Shown: positions 25,353-35,725, counted from the first letter of the stretch. The stretch is 64,000 nucleotides of DNA from Desulfomonile tiedjei DSM 6799 (GCF_000266945.1 NC_018025.1:806001-870000); one strand, 5' to 3'. Translations and numbers: made by a program. Notes: generated by a model not told the origin, from the letters alone.

Positions 25353-27572
25353 ATGAGTCGTTTTCATTCCAAATATAAGAAGCATCTGATTGTAGTCTTT
25401 CTGATCATGGGACTGACTAATCTTGGAGATTTGCTGGTATGGGCTCAACAAGCAGAGCCAGTTCCTCAGCTGGAGCCAGTAGATGTAGAAGCTCCTGAGC
25501 GACGCCCGCAAGCCAGGGGCACTACTGCCCCCAGAGCGGGTGCGGATTACGATGAACCGGTTCCTCCGAGGCCATCGTTTGATGATCGTGGGGGTGTGTC
25601 TCAGGTGTTTTCGGGAAACGCAATGCCTGAGTCCACGAGTTCTTTGGTGACCGGAAAATCGCAAGTATCTCAGAGCGCAACCTCGCTCCCTGCACAAGTT
25701 CAGGTGATCACACCCCAAGACATCCGAGGGCTCAACTACTGGGGTGACAGTTCCAACCTGTTTATGCAAGTGGCCGGAGTCAAAGCCGTAAACTGGGGTC
25801 AAGGCCTGATCGGCAATGGCTTTTCTATGAGGGGTTTTACCACATATGGTTTTACTGGCGTCTTCGTTGACGGGGTGCCTCAGAATTTCCCATCAGCTGC
25901 TGGAGGCTCAGGTGAGTACGATATCACATGGCTTGCCCCGGAGGCGATCGAGAGAGTAGAGATCATCAAGGGTCCTTTTTCCGCTCTGTATGGCGATTAC
26001 GTATTGGCCGGCGTGATCAACATCATCACGAAAAAGAGCGAGCCTTCACCGAGCGTGACTTTTTCCGGAGGCAGCTTCGGCTCTTTTCGCGCCTTTGGGG
26101 TCTTCAGTCGAGAGACATGGGTTCCTACGCCGTATCTCCCGTATGATTACTACAATATCGAGGGTTACAGGGATAATTCTCAGATAAGCTGGGTTAGTCC
26201 CTTCAACAAGATTTCCTTCCCGATTCTGGGAGGAATTCTTTCTGTGCGATACAACTACTTCAGCGCGGATTGGGGTGCGCCCGGGTATTGGCCGATCGAC
26301 TGGGTCAAGGGCGGACTTGTGAAAAGAACTAGCGCTTTTAATACGACAGACGGCGGCTATACGAGAAGACAGGAGTTCGTGCTGAATTATGCTCCGGCGT
26401 GTGGAGAACGAGGGCTGTACGGGACACTGTACGTGGATAGACGGAATACCATCAGGTACTACTCGTTTAACGGTGCGACTTTCGCCACACGCTATGCCCC
26501 CGGTCAATCAGCGCGCCAGGACGACCGCACATACCGGGGAGGCCGCCTATACTACAATTTTGTCTTCGGCGATATGGGTTCACTCATCGTAGGGGGAGAA
26601 ACCAGGCAAGACAGGGGTGAGGCGCAGCAATACGTAACAGTTGACAGGCAAAGGAGAACGACCACCTATGATTACGACATGAGGTTGTCCAACTGGGCGA
26701 TCTTCTTGCAAGGCCAGATCAAACCTGCTGAGTACCTGAAGATTGTCGGTGGCGTGAGATGGGATTATTTCACAGAGGGCTTCGAAAATCTCGGGCGGCC
26801 TCAGAACTCTGGAAAAGGCTTTCCGTTCATCCAGTCCCCGAAGATCGGGTTTGTCATGACACCAACCCCGAATTTTAATATTTTTGGAAATGTCGGCCAA
26901 GGTTTCCGATCACCTACGAACCTGGAGATGTCGACATATAGAGCTAACGCCAGGGCGAACTTCGATCTGGAACCAGCGCAGATCCAGACTTACGACTTGG
27001 GCTTTAATGTCTCCCTCTTCGGCAATCTCTATTTGGCCGCTGATTATTACCACACAAACATGCAGCGAGAAATCAGGACAGTGAACGGCCAGCCGATGGC
27101 CATCGGTGATACGGTGCGCAAAGGCTATGAATTCGAGGCCAGATTCTATCCGACCAACTCCCAGGATTTCAGCGTCTACGGCAATTATGCGTGGGTTGAT
27201 GCGAAGGTGATTGATCCTGTGACCCCGGGGCAATTCCTCGTGCCCGAGGTGTCGGAACATGTGATCAAAGCAGGGGTATCGATGCAGCGGGACTTCAGTC
27301 GAGGTAGAAAAGTGCTCGCGGATCTGTACTACGAATACACCAGCGGCGCTCCGTATTACGGATCCACTACGATCCCCGTCTTTGGGCCGGACTACGATGT
27401 GTACAACTTCAAACTCACTTATACCGGAAATGGATGGTCTTCGTTCCTTTCCATTCGGTGCAAACCACGTGAATACTCTAACGATTTCACATGGGTAATG
27501 AATAACCTTCTGGTGTTTGATCCTCAACCAAAATGGGAGTTGGCCTCGGGGCTCACGTACAGCTTTTGGTAG
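25353..27572 (+). CDS. TonB-dependent receptor 1
   Basis: 739 residues. Signal peptide to about residue 32 (VWAQQ), then a likely TonB-box region LEPVDVEAPERRP (also conserved in the paralogues). The plug domain follows (about 95-215; LPAQVQVITPQDIRG, FSMRGF, VFVDGVPQNFP, ERVEIIKGPFSALYGDYVLAGVINIITKK), then a 22-strand barrel. It ends in LTYSFW, an aromatic C-terminus suited to outer-membrane insertion. It takes up a ligand across the outer membrane using TonB energy. Genetic position after a cobalamin riboswitch and next to DUF4198 proteins suggests a corrinoid, cobalt or nickel complex. Close paralogues lie at 27915-30115 and 32467-34671. Confidence 0.92.
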   Translation: MSRFHSKYKKHLIVVFLIMGLTNLGDLLVWAQQAEPVPQLEPVDVEAPERRPQARGTTAPRAGADYDEPVPPRPSFDDRGGVSQVFSGNAMPESTSSLVTGKSQVSQSATSLPAQVQVITPQDIRGLNYWGDSSNLFMQVAGVKAVNWGQGLIGNGFSMRGFTTYGFTGVFVDGVPQNFPSAAGGSGEYDITWLAPEAIERVEIIKGPFSALYGDYVLAGVINIITKKSEPSPSVTFSGGSFGSFRAFGVFSRETWVPTPYLPYDYYNIEGYRDNSQISWVSPFNKISFPILGGILSVRYNYFSADWGAPGYWPIDWVKGGLVKRTSAFNTTDGGYTRRQEFVLNYAPACGERGLYGTLYVDRRNTIRYYSFNGATFATRYAPGQSARQDDRTYRGGRLYYNFVFGDMGSLIVGGETRQDRGEAQQYVTVDRQRRTTTYDYDMRLSNWAIFLQGQIKPAEYLKIVGGVRWDYFTEGFENLGRPQNSGKGFPFIQSPKIGFVMTPTPNFNIFGNVGQGFRSPTNLEMSTYRANARANFDLEPAQIQTYDLGFNVSLFGNLYLAADYYHTNMQREIRTVNGQPMAIGDTVRKGYEFEARFYPTNSQDFSVYGNYAWVDAKVIDPVTPGQFLVPEVSEHVIKAGVSMQRDFSRGRKVLADLYYEYTSGAPYYGSTTIPVFGPDYDVYNFKLTYTGNGWSSFLSIRCKPREYSNDFTWVMNNLLVFDPQPKWELASGLTYSFW

Positions 27573-27623
27573 AGGCAGCAATTCGTAAGCTACAGGAATT
27601 CAGATGCGTGAAATAAGCGGCAT

Positions 27624-27815
27624 ATGGGGCATCCGGTGCCTTCATGCATTCCGAAGCTGCAGTGCCAGCCGTCCAGCACCCGCGTGCCGCCCTGCTTTTA
27701 CACTGCCTCCATGTATTAGCAAGTGCCGTCAACCTGTTGCCAACTGTGCGACAAATTCCCGGCATTCGATGTCAACGGTTCGATGGGACCATATTATGGC
27801 CCGGTCTCAAGGTGA
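27624..27815 (+). pseudogene. remnant of a third Cys/Pro-rich protein gene
   Basis: Starting at 27624 the frame reads MGHPVPSCIPKLQCQPSS..., matching the conserved GERxMGHPVP core and Cys/Pro tail of the proteins at 24577 and 31711. The 5' two thirds are missing and an in-frame TAG interrupts it after about 31 codons, followed by more Cys-rich sequence to a TGA at 27813. It sits exactly where a Cys/Pro gene is expected, before receptor 2, so the locus once held three Cys/Pro-receptor pairs. Confidence 0.7.
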
Positions 27816-27914
27816 TGGAGAGGTCGGAAGCCACGGAGAATATTTCTTCGACACGAAGTCAGCGAATCCGCTTATTCACGGCAAGCCTCAGGCTGCCATC
27901 AAGGAATACATGCT

Positions 27915-30115
27915 ATGAGAGTATCTTATTTCAACTACAAGGTTTGGCTGTATGCGTTCTTGCTCGCTTTGGGAATGGCTAATGTTGCCGATGTTGTCGC
28001 ATTGGCTCAGGTAACGGAAGAGGTTCCTCAGCTCGAGCGAATCGATATAGAAGCTCCCCAGCGACGTCCAGCAGCCAGGACGGGACTACCCCCAGAGCAG
28101 GGTCTGGTTACGACGAGGGAACACCGTCGACTCCCCAATCATCCGACGATCAGACCTCATTGTCCATGTTTTCTGCAAGCGAGATTCCTGCATCCACCAG
28201 GTCACTGGTAACCGGAAAATCCGAGGTTTCTTTGCGGGCTGAATCAATGCCCGCTCAAGTTTCAGTTCTAACCAGTCAAGATATTCAGCGCCTCAATGTC
28301 CGCAACTATTCAGACTTATTCTCGACCATTCCCGGAGTGAATGCGTACACCATCGGCCAGGGACAGGCCACACACTCATTTTCGTTCAGAGGTTTTTCCG
28401 GTGCGGGCGGAGCTGACGTAGCCATTTTTATCGACGGCGTTCCACAGAACACCCCTTCGACATATCAGGGCTCGACGGGATTGTCGGAGATTTCCTGGCT
28501 ACCCCCGGAGGCCATTGAAAGGATAGAGGTTATTAAGGGACCTTTTTCGGCTCTGTATGGAGATTTTGCCATGGCAGGAGTCATCAACATTATTACGAAG
28601 AAGAGTCAACCTTCGCCCAGCCTCGACTCTTATGGGGGCAGCTTCGGAGCTTTTCGAGCTCTTGGAGTGCTTAGCCGAGATACATGGGTGCCTACTCCTT
28701 ACCTTGTCGACGAGTACTACAGAATCGATGGGTACAGAGATAATTCTCAACTGGGAAGTTTCAGTTCATTCAACAAATTCTCTCTACCAATTGCCGGCGG
28801 AATTCTCTCTTTGCGATACAACTACTACAAGGCGAAGTGGGGAGCCCCAGGATATCTCGTCATCAATGATGTGAAACGAGGCCTCGTGAGCAGAAGGCGC
28901 GCCTACAACGTGACGGATGGGGGCGATCAGAGGCGGCAAGAAATAGTCCTGAATTATGCTCCCCTTTGCGGAGAACGAGGATTGTATGCCACTGCATACG
29001 TGGATATCTGGGACATACTTCGGTTAAACGATCTTCAGTCCACTGGTTATCAGGCAGCCAGGGAGGACAAAAGGACGTACTGGGGTGGCCGTATCTACTA
29101 CAACATGGTCTTTGGGGATGTTGCATCGCTTACAGCAGGAGGGGAAACAAGACTGGACATAGCCTCACCCCAGGACCACAGAACCGATGGTAACAGACAA
29201 TATACCAGTACGAACTACTATTACGATTTGAAGTTGTCCAACTGGGCATGGTTCCTCCAAGGGCAGATCAAACCTGCCGACAAACTGAAGATAGTCGGGG
29301 GAGTGAGAGGCGATTACTTCAAAATGGATGCACAGAATTTAACGCGACCTCAAAACTCCGGAACCGGATTCCCGCAGATCATATCTCCCAAAATCGGAGC
29401 AGTCCTCACGCCCACCAAGGATTTTAATATTTTCGGAAATGTCGGTTTCGGCTTTCGATCTCCATCGTACTTGGAGGTTTCTCCGTATTCAGCAACCAGT
29501 CAGAAGAATTTCGATCTGGAGCCAGCTAAGATAGACACGGGCGATGTGGGCTTCAATGTTGCCCTCTTCGGTAATCTCTACTTTGCAGCCGCTTACTATC
29601 ACACGATCACACAGCGAGAAATCCGGCTCGTAAACAACGTTCCGACGAATATTGGAGATACGTTGCGTAAGGGATACGAGATCGAAGCCAAATTTTACCC
29701 ATCCAGAGATGTAAGCGTCTTTGCAAGTTACGACTGGGTAGACGCAACTGTTATAAATCCTGCCCGGGCCGGTCAGGTTCTCGTAACCCGGGTTCCCGAG
29801 CACATTATCAAAGGAGGTATACAAATTCAGAGAGATTTCGGATTCAGCAGGCGATTAGTCGCTGACGCGTATTACCAATACACCAGCGGATTCCCAAACT
29901 ATTCCGGAACGAGTGCTGTCCCGATATTTGGTCCGGATTACGATGTGTACAATTTCAAACTGACGTACGAGGGAAACGGGTGGTCGTCTTACGCCACCGC
30001 GAGGTATCAGCCGAGAGAATTCTCAGCGCCGATAACTTTCGTACTAAACAATCAAATGACCTTCGGTCCGGAACCAAAATGGGATTTAACTTCGGGGCTT
30101 TCGTACACGTTCTGA
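27915..30115 (+). pseudogene. TonB-dependent receptor 2, frameshifted
   Basis: The first 56 codons encode a signal peptide and the LERIDIEAPQRRPAA box region. Near 28081-28086 (AGGACGGGACTACC) the frame shifts by a missing base. The receptor then continues in another frame (TTPRAGSGYDE..., SALYGDFAMAGVINIITKK, final SGLSYTF) to 30115. The two parts align end to end with receptors 1 and 3. An internal ATG at 28160 would give a protein without a signal peptide or TonB box, so it is unlikely to work. This may be a recent mutation, a switchable frame or a sequencing error. The barrel remains otherwise intact, arguing that loss is recent. Confidence 0.8.
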
Positions 30116-30251
30116 TAGTTCCCCGCAAGCTTTCACTGCTTGATGGTTCATAACTCAGACCTCTACGCTGTCCATCAAGCCACTAGTGTCAGGGTAACAA
30201 TCGGCATTGCTATTACCCGTAGATCAATCGTTTCTATTACAGGAGAAAATC

Positions 30252-30980
30252 ATGTTCAAGAGAGTTCTTTTTACAGCCTTGTGTTTGTTGTCTGCAGCCA
30301 CTCTCGCGGTCGCCCACGACGCTTGGATTGAGAAGCGCGATGGAGAACTGGTGGTGCTCTATGGGCACAGAGAGAGGCACGATCCTTACGATCCGCAAAA
30401 AATCAAAGATCCGAAAGCATATGATCCTAAAGGAGTCGCTGTGCCGGTGGATATCGTAAAACATAAGGAGAATGCGACCCTCGCTCTGAAAGGCAATGCG
30501 GCTATTGTCTCTGTATTCTTTGATAATGGTTACTGGGTAAAGACAACCGATACAACCAACGTGTGGAAGAATCTTCCCAAGCGCGAAGCCCAAAAGCAAT
30601 TTACTGTATTGGATTCATCCAAAGTCCAGAAATACGCAAAAACAATCCTGGCATCCTGCGAGGCATCGACGAAACCCATTGGCCTGCCTTTTGAGATCGT
30701 GCCGGAAAAGGACCCGTTGACCGTAAAGCCAGGGGACATATTGCCGCTCAAAGTTTTGCTAGATGGAAAACCCCTCGAAGGGGTTGTCATAAAGACTGGT
30801 GATTCGAGTCACTCCGAATCCAAGCAAGAAATCAAAACTGATAAGGATGGGAAAGCGAGCGTGCCTATCTCAAAGCCCGGGCCGCAATCCATCAATGTGT
30901 TCCAAAAACTGTCCTTGAAAAACGATCCGGATGCAGATGGTCTTTCTAATTCGGCCAGTCTTACCTTTGAGATCAAGTGA
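30252..30980 (+). CDS. DUF4198-family periplasmic protein 1
   Basis: 242 residues; the ATG at 30252 is preceded by AGGAG, while an upstream in-frame start lacks one. Signal peptide to AHDAWIE (about residue 20); the His after cleavage is typical of this family (COG5266/DUF4198), whose members accompany nickel and cobalt transporters (NikK type). The N-terminal half is beta-rich (HDAWIEKRDGELVVLYGHRERHDPY) and the C-terminal half resembles a carboxypeptidase-regulatory-like or Ig-type domain (VLLDGKPLEGVVIKTG, KTDKDGKASVPI). It probably binds the metal or complex delivered by the receptors. A 240-residue paralogue lies at 34996. Confidence 0.85.
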   Translation: MFKRVLFTALCLLSAATLAVAHDAWIEKRDGELVVLYGHRERHDPYDPQKIKDPKAYDPKGVAVPVDIVKHKENATLALKGNAAIVSVFFDNGYWVKTTDTTNVWKNLPKREAQKQFTVLDSSKVQKYAKTILASCEASTKPIGLPFEIVPEKDPLTVKPGDILPLKVLLDGKPLEGVVIKTGDSSHSESKQEIKTDKDGKASVPISKPGPQSINVFQKLSLKNDPDADGLSNSASLTFEIK

Positions 30981-31710
30981 TGCAAAAGTCTTTTGAGGTC
31001 ATGTTGCTTCCGCTCATGGTACTGACCGGCCGGAAGCCAGTTTCAAAGAACACTCTGGAATGCGTGGTAGCGATGGAAAGGACCGCGTGCTCTTGAATCT
31101 TCGGAACCATGACCTTTATGATTGTCGTTTCATTTTTCATATTTCCGGGTAACTGGCCAACTCTCCGGAAATATGTCTGAAAAGGCTTTAACCTCTTGAT
31201 GCCAAAGAGCGAAGACCACGCACTTTCTTGCTCCCTCGTATGATCGGAGGTTGAGCCTTTTCAATTTCCAGTGAACTCTTCAGTATCAAAGGGCTCTTTG
31301 TAGCACCTCCCGGGGATGACACCAGATACAAATGTCCCAAAAAAGGACTTGACAACTTCGAAACAGTAATAGTACGCTTGTGAGAAACGTGCCACCACAA
31401 TGGTCGCAACAAAAAACCTGTCCGATATCCCATGAAAAGCGTTGTACTCCAGAGTGGGTGTTCTGCAGGTTCCCAGGGGGAATGCTGAGAAGATTCCCTT
31501 GACTTCCGCGGCAACGGAAGCCAAGGGCAAGCGGGAATAAGGTCTACCATCCCCGTTTCCTGCCATTTTCCATCTTCCCACGATCCCCGTCAAGAGGCTT
31601 TTCTTGCGTACAGCCTGTCTGGGGCTGAGCGCTCAGCTACAGGTTGGGCCATTTTTCTTGTATCCGCTTGATGTTTCGATCTTCCGGATCGATTGATGAA
31701 GGAGTATGTC
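30981..31710. other. intergenic region with repeat copy C
   Basis: About 730 bases with no supported gene. Contains the double-hairpin repeat at 31465-31564. The ribosome binding site AAGGAG for the next gene is at 31699-31704. Confidence 0.5.
31465..31564 (+). repeat. double-hairpin repeat, copy C
   Basis: CAGGTTCCCAGGGGGAATGC, then stem CCTTG-A-CTTCCG / CGGAAG-C-CAAGG, then GGGAATAAGGTCTACCATCCCC. Compared with copies A and B the first stem has changed on both sides, keeping base pairs. Like copy B it lies upstream of a Cys/Pro-protein gene. Confidence 0.75.
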
Positions 31711-32364
31711 ATGGTCCGTTGTGCTTTCTTTTTCTCTTTTATCCTTCTTATAGCAAGTGTTACTGTGGGGGCTTCTCAAGGAACACCAGGGGCATATCAA
31801 TGTTCCGTTCCGGTACTCAATCACTGTGCTCCGTCAAGGCCTGCACCTCCCATAACTCGGACAGTGCAGGTCGATGTACCTGTCCCCTGTGTCCCTATTT
31901 GCGGCCCTGCCATGCCGCATCCCTCTCAGCCTTGCGCTCCGCCCGTGTGTGCACTGTCTTGTCCGACTCAACCCGTACAGGTGAGGGTTGACGTTATCGT
32001 CCGTCCGGCAGGACCTCAGCCGTGCCCACCACCGAAGTGTGAGAATCCTCCGGTCTTCGAGCCCTTCTTCTGCCAGGCGGCAGGGATGATTCGATCTTTA
32101 CTCGTCCTTCCGCTTTGCGTGGGTGAACGCCTCATGGGCCATCCGGTGCCTGTGGCTATTCCGGCGCGACCGTGTCCGCCACCAATTCCGGCTTGTGGCT
32201 TAGCGACTTATCCAAACATGAGCAACTGCCCGCCGCATGTCCAACGTGCACCCGCCGCTCGACCGGTTGAGTGTGTGATTCCGGCGCGTCCGGTTTCCAA
32301 GGTGGCACCTTGCGGGCCTGCATTGATCAAGCCGTTTCCGTCTCATGGCAATTCCCTTCGATAA
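31711..32364 (+). CDS. secreted Cys/Pro-rich protein 2
   Basis: 217 residues from the ATG at 31711, chosen because AAGGAG lies 6 bases upstream and the resulting N-terminus is a clean signal peptide (to about VGASQG). Same layout as the protein at 24577: SRPAPxxxRTVQVDVPVPC, PCAPPVCALSC, QPVQVRVDVxVRP, PPVFEPFFCQAAGMIRSLL, GERLMGHPVP and a Cys/Pro tail. The conserved parts and Cys spacing show a true family rather than low-complexity chance. It precedes receptor 3 by 102 bases. Function unknown; a thiol-based metal-binding role is inferred from composition and context. Confidence 0.75.
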   Translation: MVRCAFFFSFILLIASVTVGASQGTPGAYQCSVPVLNHCAPSRPAPPITRTVQVDVPVPCVPICGPAMPHPSQPCAPPVCALSCPTQPVQVRVDVIVRPAGPQPCPPPKCENPPVFEPFFCQAAGMIRSLLVLPLCVGERLMGHPVPVAIPARPCPPPIPACGLATYPNMSNCPPHVQRAPAARPVECVIPARPVSKVAPCGPALIKPFPSHGNSLR

Positions 32365-32466
32365 CCGAAGAGGCCTAATGACAATCACGTGCGGAAGCAT
32401 CGTAAGTCGGGTTGTTTTTTGTTTCTGTACGGCGTTGGCGTACGGCTGTTATGAGGGATATACATC

Positions 32467-34671
32467 ATGAATGCGTTTTGTTCCTGTCGCAAGATCTATT
32501 TGTGTGTGCTCTTTTTGGCTGCAGGGGCGATCATTTTTGCCACTAATTCGGTTTCGATCGCCCAGGAAACTGAATCTTCACGCCCACTCGAACGAATCGA
32601 TATAGAAGCTCCCGAGCGACGTCCCGCAACCAGGGCAACTACCCCGTCCCGGTCTGGTGCGAGTTATGATGAACCCGCTCCAGCGCCACCTTCTTCAACT
32701 GAGGATCGCGGAGGATTGTCCCAGGTGTTTTCCGGAAGCGGAATTCCGACGTCGACCCTTTCCCTGGTGACCGACAAGTCCCAGGTCTCTTTGGGTGCGG
32801 CATCACTTCCTGCTCAGGTTCAGACGATTACTCCGCAAGAGATTCAGCAGCTCAATGTCTGGAGGGAGCCTGCAGACCTGTTCATGAGAATCGCAGGAGT
32901 AAATTCCTATTACTATAATCAAGGGACACTCGGTCTCAGCATCGGCATGCGAGGATTCGCCAGTGCCAATGAAATCGCGTTTTTTGTGGACGGAGTACCT
33001 CAGAATTACCCTTGTCAGGCTGGTCAGGGCAGGGTTCTGATTCAGTGGCTCGCACCTGAGGCAATTGAAAAAATAGAGGTCATTAAGGGCCCGTTTTCAG
33101 CACTGTACGGCGATTTTGCGATGGCTGGGGTGATCAATATCACTACAAAGAAGAGCGATCCTTCTTCGAGCTTGAGTGCCGAAGGGGGGAGCTACGGTTA
33201 TTTTCGCGCATTGGGAATCTTGAGTACTCCGCGGCTGTTCTTCACCCCTTTCCTCGTTCAGGAGTTCGATACTATCGACGGATACAGGGACAATTCGGAA
33301 TTTAAGCAAGGAAGCACGTTCGACAAAGTTTCCTTTCCTGCATTGGGGGGAACTCTTTCCCTACGATACACCTATTATCAATCAACCTGGGGTGGCTCCT
33401 GTTATGTGCCTATCGATCTGATCAGAAACGGGCAATGGAATAGGAGGCGTCCCATCAACCCGACGGATGGCGGTGATGTAAGGCGATCCACCGCGGTGAT
33501 GAACTATTCGCCCATGTGCGGCGAACGGGGGCTCTATGCAACGCTATATGCGGACAGATACCACGGCATGAGATACGACCAGCGTTGGCCCCTCACCAGT
33601 AACCAGATCGGCCGTATGGAAAACACACTCTACTGGGGCGGTCGTGTCTATTATAACCTTGTTTTCGGCGATATGGCCTCCCTCACGATAGGTGGAGAAA
33701 CGAGACAGGATACGGGAGACCAGCAGCAATACAACACCTTTGAGAGGATGTTCAGGTCACTTACGTACAGTTACGATATCTCAATGGCCAATTGGGCTAT
33801 GTTTCTGCAAGGGCAAATTAAACCCCACGAGAGAGTAAAGATTGTTGGGGGCGTGAGATGGGACTACTTCACGCAGCGATTCGATAATTTCACACGCCCT
33901 CAGAACTCCGGTAAAGGATTTCCTTTTATCAGATCTCCGAAAATCGGGTTTGTCATGACTCCTACAGATAATGTCAACATTTTCGGAAACGTAGGTTGCG
34001 GGTTCCGGTCGCCGTCGAACACCGAGGTTTCTCCGTACGGAGCAACCAGCAGATCCAACTTCAATCTAGACCCGGCGATGATTCAGACTTACGATCTCGG
34101 TTTCAATGTAGCCCTCTTCGGTAACCTTTACTTCGCTGCCGACTACTACCACACGTACACCCAGCGGGAAATCAAGACTGTAAACGATCAGCCGGTCAAC
34201 ATAGGCGACACCGTGCGCAAGGGTTATGAGCTGGAGGTTAAATATTACCCATCGTCTGAGATAGATTTTTTCGCCAGTTACGCATGGGTAGATGCAAAGG
34301 TGATTGACCCTACCTATCCGGGACAATACCTCGTAACCTATATCCCGGAACATCTTATCAAAGGCGGGGTGACGATGCAGAGGGATTTCGGCCTTCGCGG
34401 CAGAGTGCTGGCAGACCTGTACTACGAATATCATAGTGGAGCGCCGTTGTACAAGAATTCGACTGCAACGATTCCTCTCTATGCTCCTGACTACGATGTG
34501 TACAATTTTAAGCTCAGGTACTCAGGAAACGGTTGGTCCTCCTGGGTGTCTGCAAGATGCCAGCCAAGGGAGTTCTCTTCATCCTACTTCACCGTCAATG
34601 CCGGCCTTCTCACATGCGATCCTCCACCCAAATGGGAGGTTGCATCAGGTCTTACTTATTCGTTTTGGTAA
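32467..34671 (+). CDS. TonB-dependent receptor 3
   Basis: 734 residues. Signal peptide to about IAQETE, then LERIDIEAPERRP as a probable TonB-box region. Plug motifs LPAQVQTITPQEIQQ, IGMRGF, FFVDGVPQNYP and EKIEVIKGPFSALYGDFAMAGVINITTKK are followed by the barrel, with C-terminal SGLTYSFW. Very similar to receptors 1 and 2 along the full length; differences concentrate in extracellular-loop-like stretches (for example around SYYYNQGTLGLS), which could mean different ligands. Preceded by Cys/Pro protein 2 and followed by the second DUF4198 gene. Confidence 0.92.
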   Translation: MNAFCSCRKIYLCVLFLAAGAIIFATNSVSIAQETESSRPLERIDIEAPERRPATRATTPSRSGASYDEPAPAPPSSTEDRGGLSQVFSGSGIPTSTLSLVTDKSQVSLGAASLPAQVQTITPQEIQQLNVWREPADLFMRIAGVNSYYYNQGTLGLSIGMRGFASANEIAFFVDGVPQNYPCQAGQGRVLIQWLAPEAIEKIEVIKGPFSALYGDFAMAGVINITTKKSDPSSSLSAEGGSYGYFRALGILSTPRLFFTPFLVQEFDTIDGYRDNSEFKQGSTFDKVSFPALGGTLSLRYTYYQSTWGGSCYVPIDLIRNGQWNRRRPINPTDGGDVRRSTAVMNYSPMCGERGLYATLYADRYHGMRYDQRWPLTSNQIGRMENTLYWGGRVYYNLVFGDMASLTIGGETRQDTGDQQQYNTFERMFRSLTYSYDISMANWAMFLQGQIKPHERVKIVGGVRWDYFTQRFDNFTRPQNSGKGFPFIRSPKIGFVMTPTDNVNIFGNVGCGFRSPSNTEVSPYGATSRSNFNLDPAMIQTYDLGFNVALFGNLYFAADYYHTYTQREIKTVNDQPVNIGDTVRKGYELEVKYYPSSEIDFFASYAWVDAKVIDPTYPGQYLVTYIPEHLIKGGVTMQRDFGLRGRVLADLYYEYHSGAPLYKNSTATIPLYAPDYDVYNFKLRYSGNGWSSWVSARCQPREFSSSYFTVNAGLLTCDPPPKWEVASGLTYSFW

Positions 34672-34817
34672 ATGATGGACATGTATGCGGTATGCGCTAG
34701 GACCGACATTCCCGGGGAATAGATTATCATGGCAGCGGGTGAATACGAACGAAAGAACAGAAGAAAAGAACTTCCGTTTCTCTCTTCCAAAGACTGTCAA
34801 TCTGACAAAAGCTTCTT

Positions 34818-34973
34818 ATACCAATGTGCTTTCATAGAGGGAATATTGAGAAACCTGTTATTTGTCGGTCCCGGCAAATCTCCTTCGCTACGAACGGCAC
34901 CGCCTGACTTCGCTTCGGAGACATGCCGGAACCGGGTTTGCCAGATGTTACTTCTTTTGAACGCACATTGATT
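34818..34973 (+). repeat. 156-bp MITE-like element (ATACCAATGTGC family)
   Basis: Same orientation and sequence as 20839-21014 but about 20 bases shorter, with a degenerate right end (GCACATTGATTA). It lies between receptor 3 and the DUF4198 gene, ending 22 bases before that gene's start. Confidence 0.8.
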
Positions 34974-34995
34974 AATCATCGTTTCAGGAGGAAAC

Positions 34996-35718
34996 ATGTA
35001 CAAGCAAATCGTTGTAGCAGTTGTATTTGTGTTGTTTTCGGCTTCTCTCCTATCTGCGCACGAAGGATGGATAGAAAACCGTGACGGCGAACTGGTCTTT
35101 CTTTACGGACATGGCCAGAAGCTCGATCCCTATAAACCCGAATACATAAAGGAAGCCAAAGCGATTGACGCCAGTGGCAAAGCAGTCGCTGTCGAAATTG
35201 TAAGAGGCAAGAATCACGCATCAATTACCCCAAACGGGAATCCGGCGATCGTAACCATGCTTTACGACAGTGGGTACTGGGTCAAGACGACGGATGGATA
35301 CAAGAACATAGGAAAACGAGAAGCTGAGAAGAGCAAGCTCACTGTTGTCGAGGCACAAAAAAGTCGGAAAGATGCCAAATCCATCCTGACTCCTTGTGGA
35401 AAATTCTCCGAACCCGTAGGCATCTTCTTCGAAATCATTCCCGGAAAGGATCCTTTCATGGCTAAGATCGGTGATGCTTTTCCCATTAGGGTATTGATCG
35501 AAGGAAAACCTGTTGAAGGCCTTCCGATCTCTCTGGGAGTCACGGATCATTCCCAGACCAAAGATTTGCCGAAAACCGATAAGGACGGCTGGGCAAACAT
35601 CACAATATCGGAACCCGGATTACAGTTGATAACCACGAAACACACGCTCCCGGTCAGTGGCGATCCCGATGCTGATATTCTTGTAGCGTGCACCAGTCTT
35701 ACGTTTTTGGTGAAATGA
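34996..35718 (+). CDS. DUF4198-family periplasmic protein 2
   Basis: 240 residues with a signal peptide to about residue 20 (SLLSAHEGWIE). Close paralogue of the protein at 30252 over its whole length (HEGWIENRDGELVFLYGHGQKLDPY, GYWVKTTDGYKN, FEIIPGKDPF, VLIEGKPVEG, KTDKDGWANITI). One Cys in the central part (ILTPCGKF, as ILASCEAS in the paralogue) is conserved. Inferred to handle metal in the periplasm, like NikK. AGGAGG precedes the ATG. The next gene begins 7 bases after its stop. Confidence 0.85.
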   Translation: MYKQIVVAVVFVLFSASLLSAHEGWIENRDGELVFLYGHGQKLDPYKPEYIKEAKAIDASGKAVAVEIVRGKNHASITPNGNPAIVTMLYDSGYWVKTTDGYKNIGKREAEKSKLTVVEAQKSRKDAKSILTPCGKFSEPVGIFFEIIPGKDPFMAKIGDAFPIRVLIEGKPVEGLPISLGVTDHSQTKDLPKTDKDGWANITISEPGLQLITTKHTLPVSGDPDADILVACTSLTFLVK

Positions 35719-35725
35719 TCTTTCA

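Noticed and set aside
28160-30115. Receptor 2 as an intact gene starting at 28160
   Set aside because: It would lack the signal peptide and TonB box, which are present upstream in another frame; a frameshifted gene is more likely.
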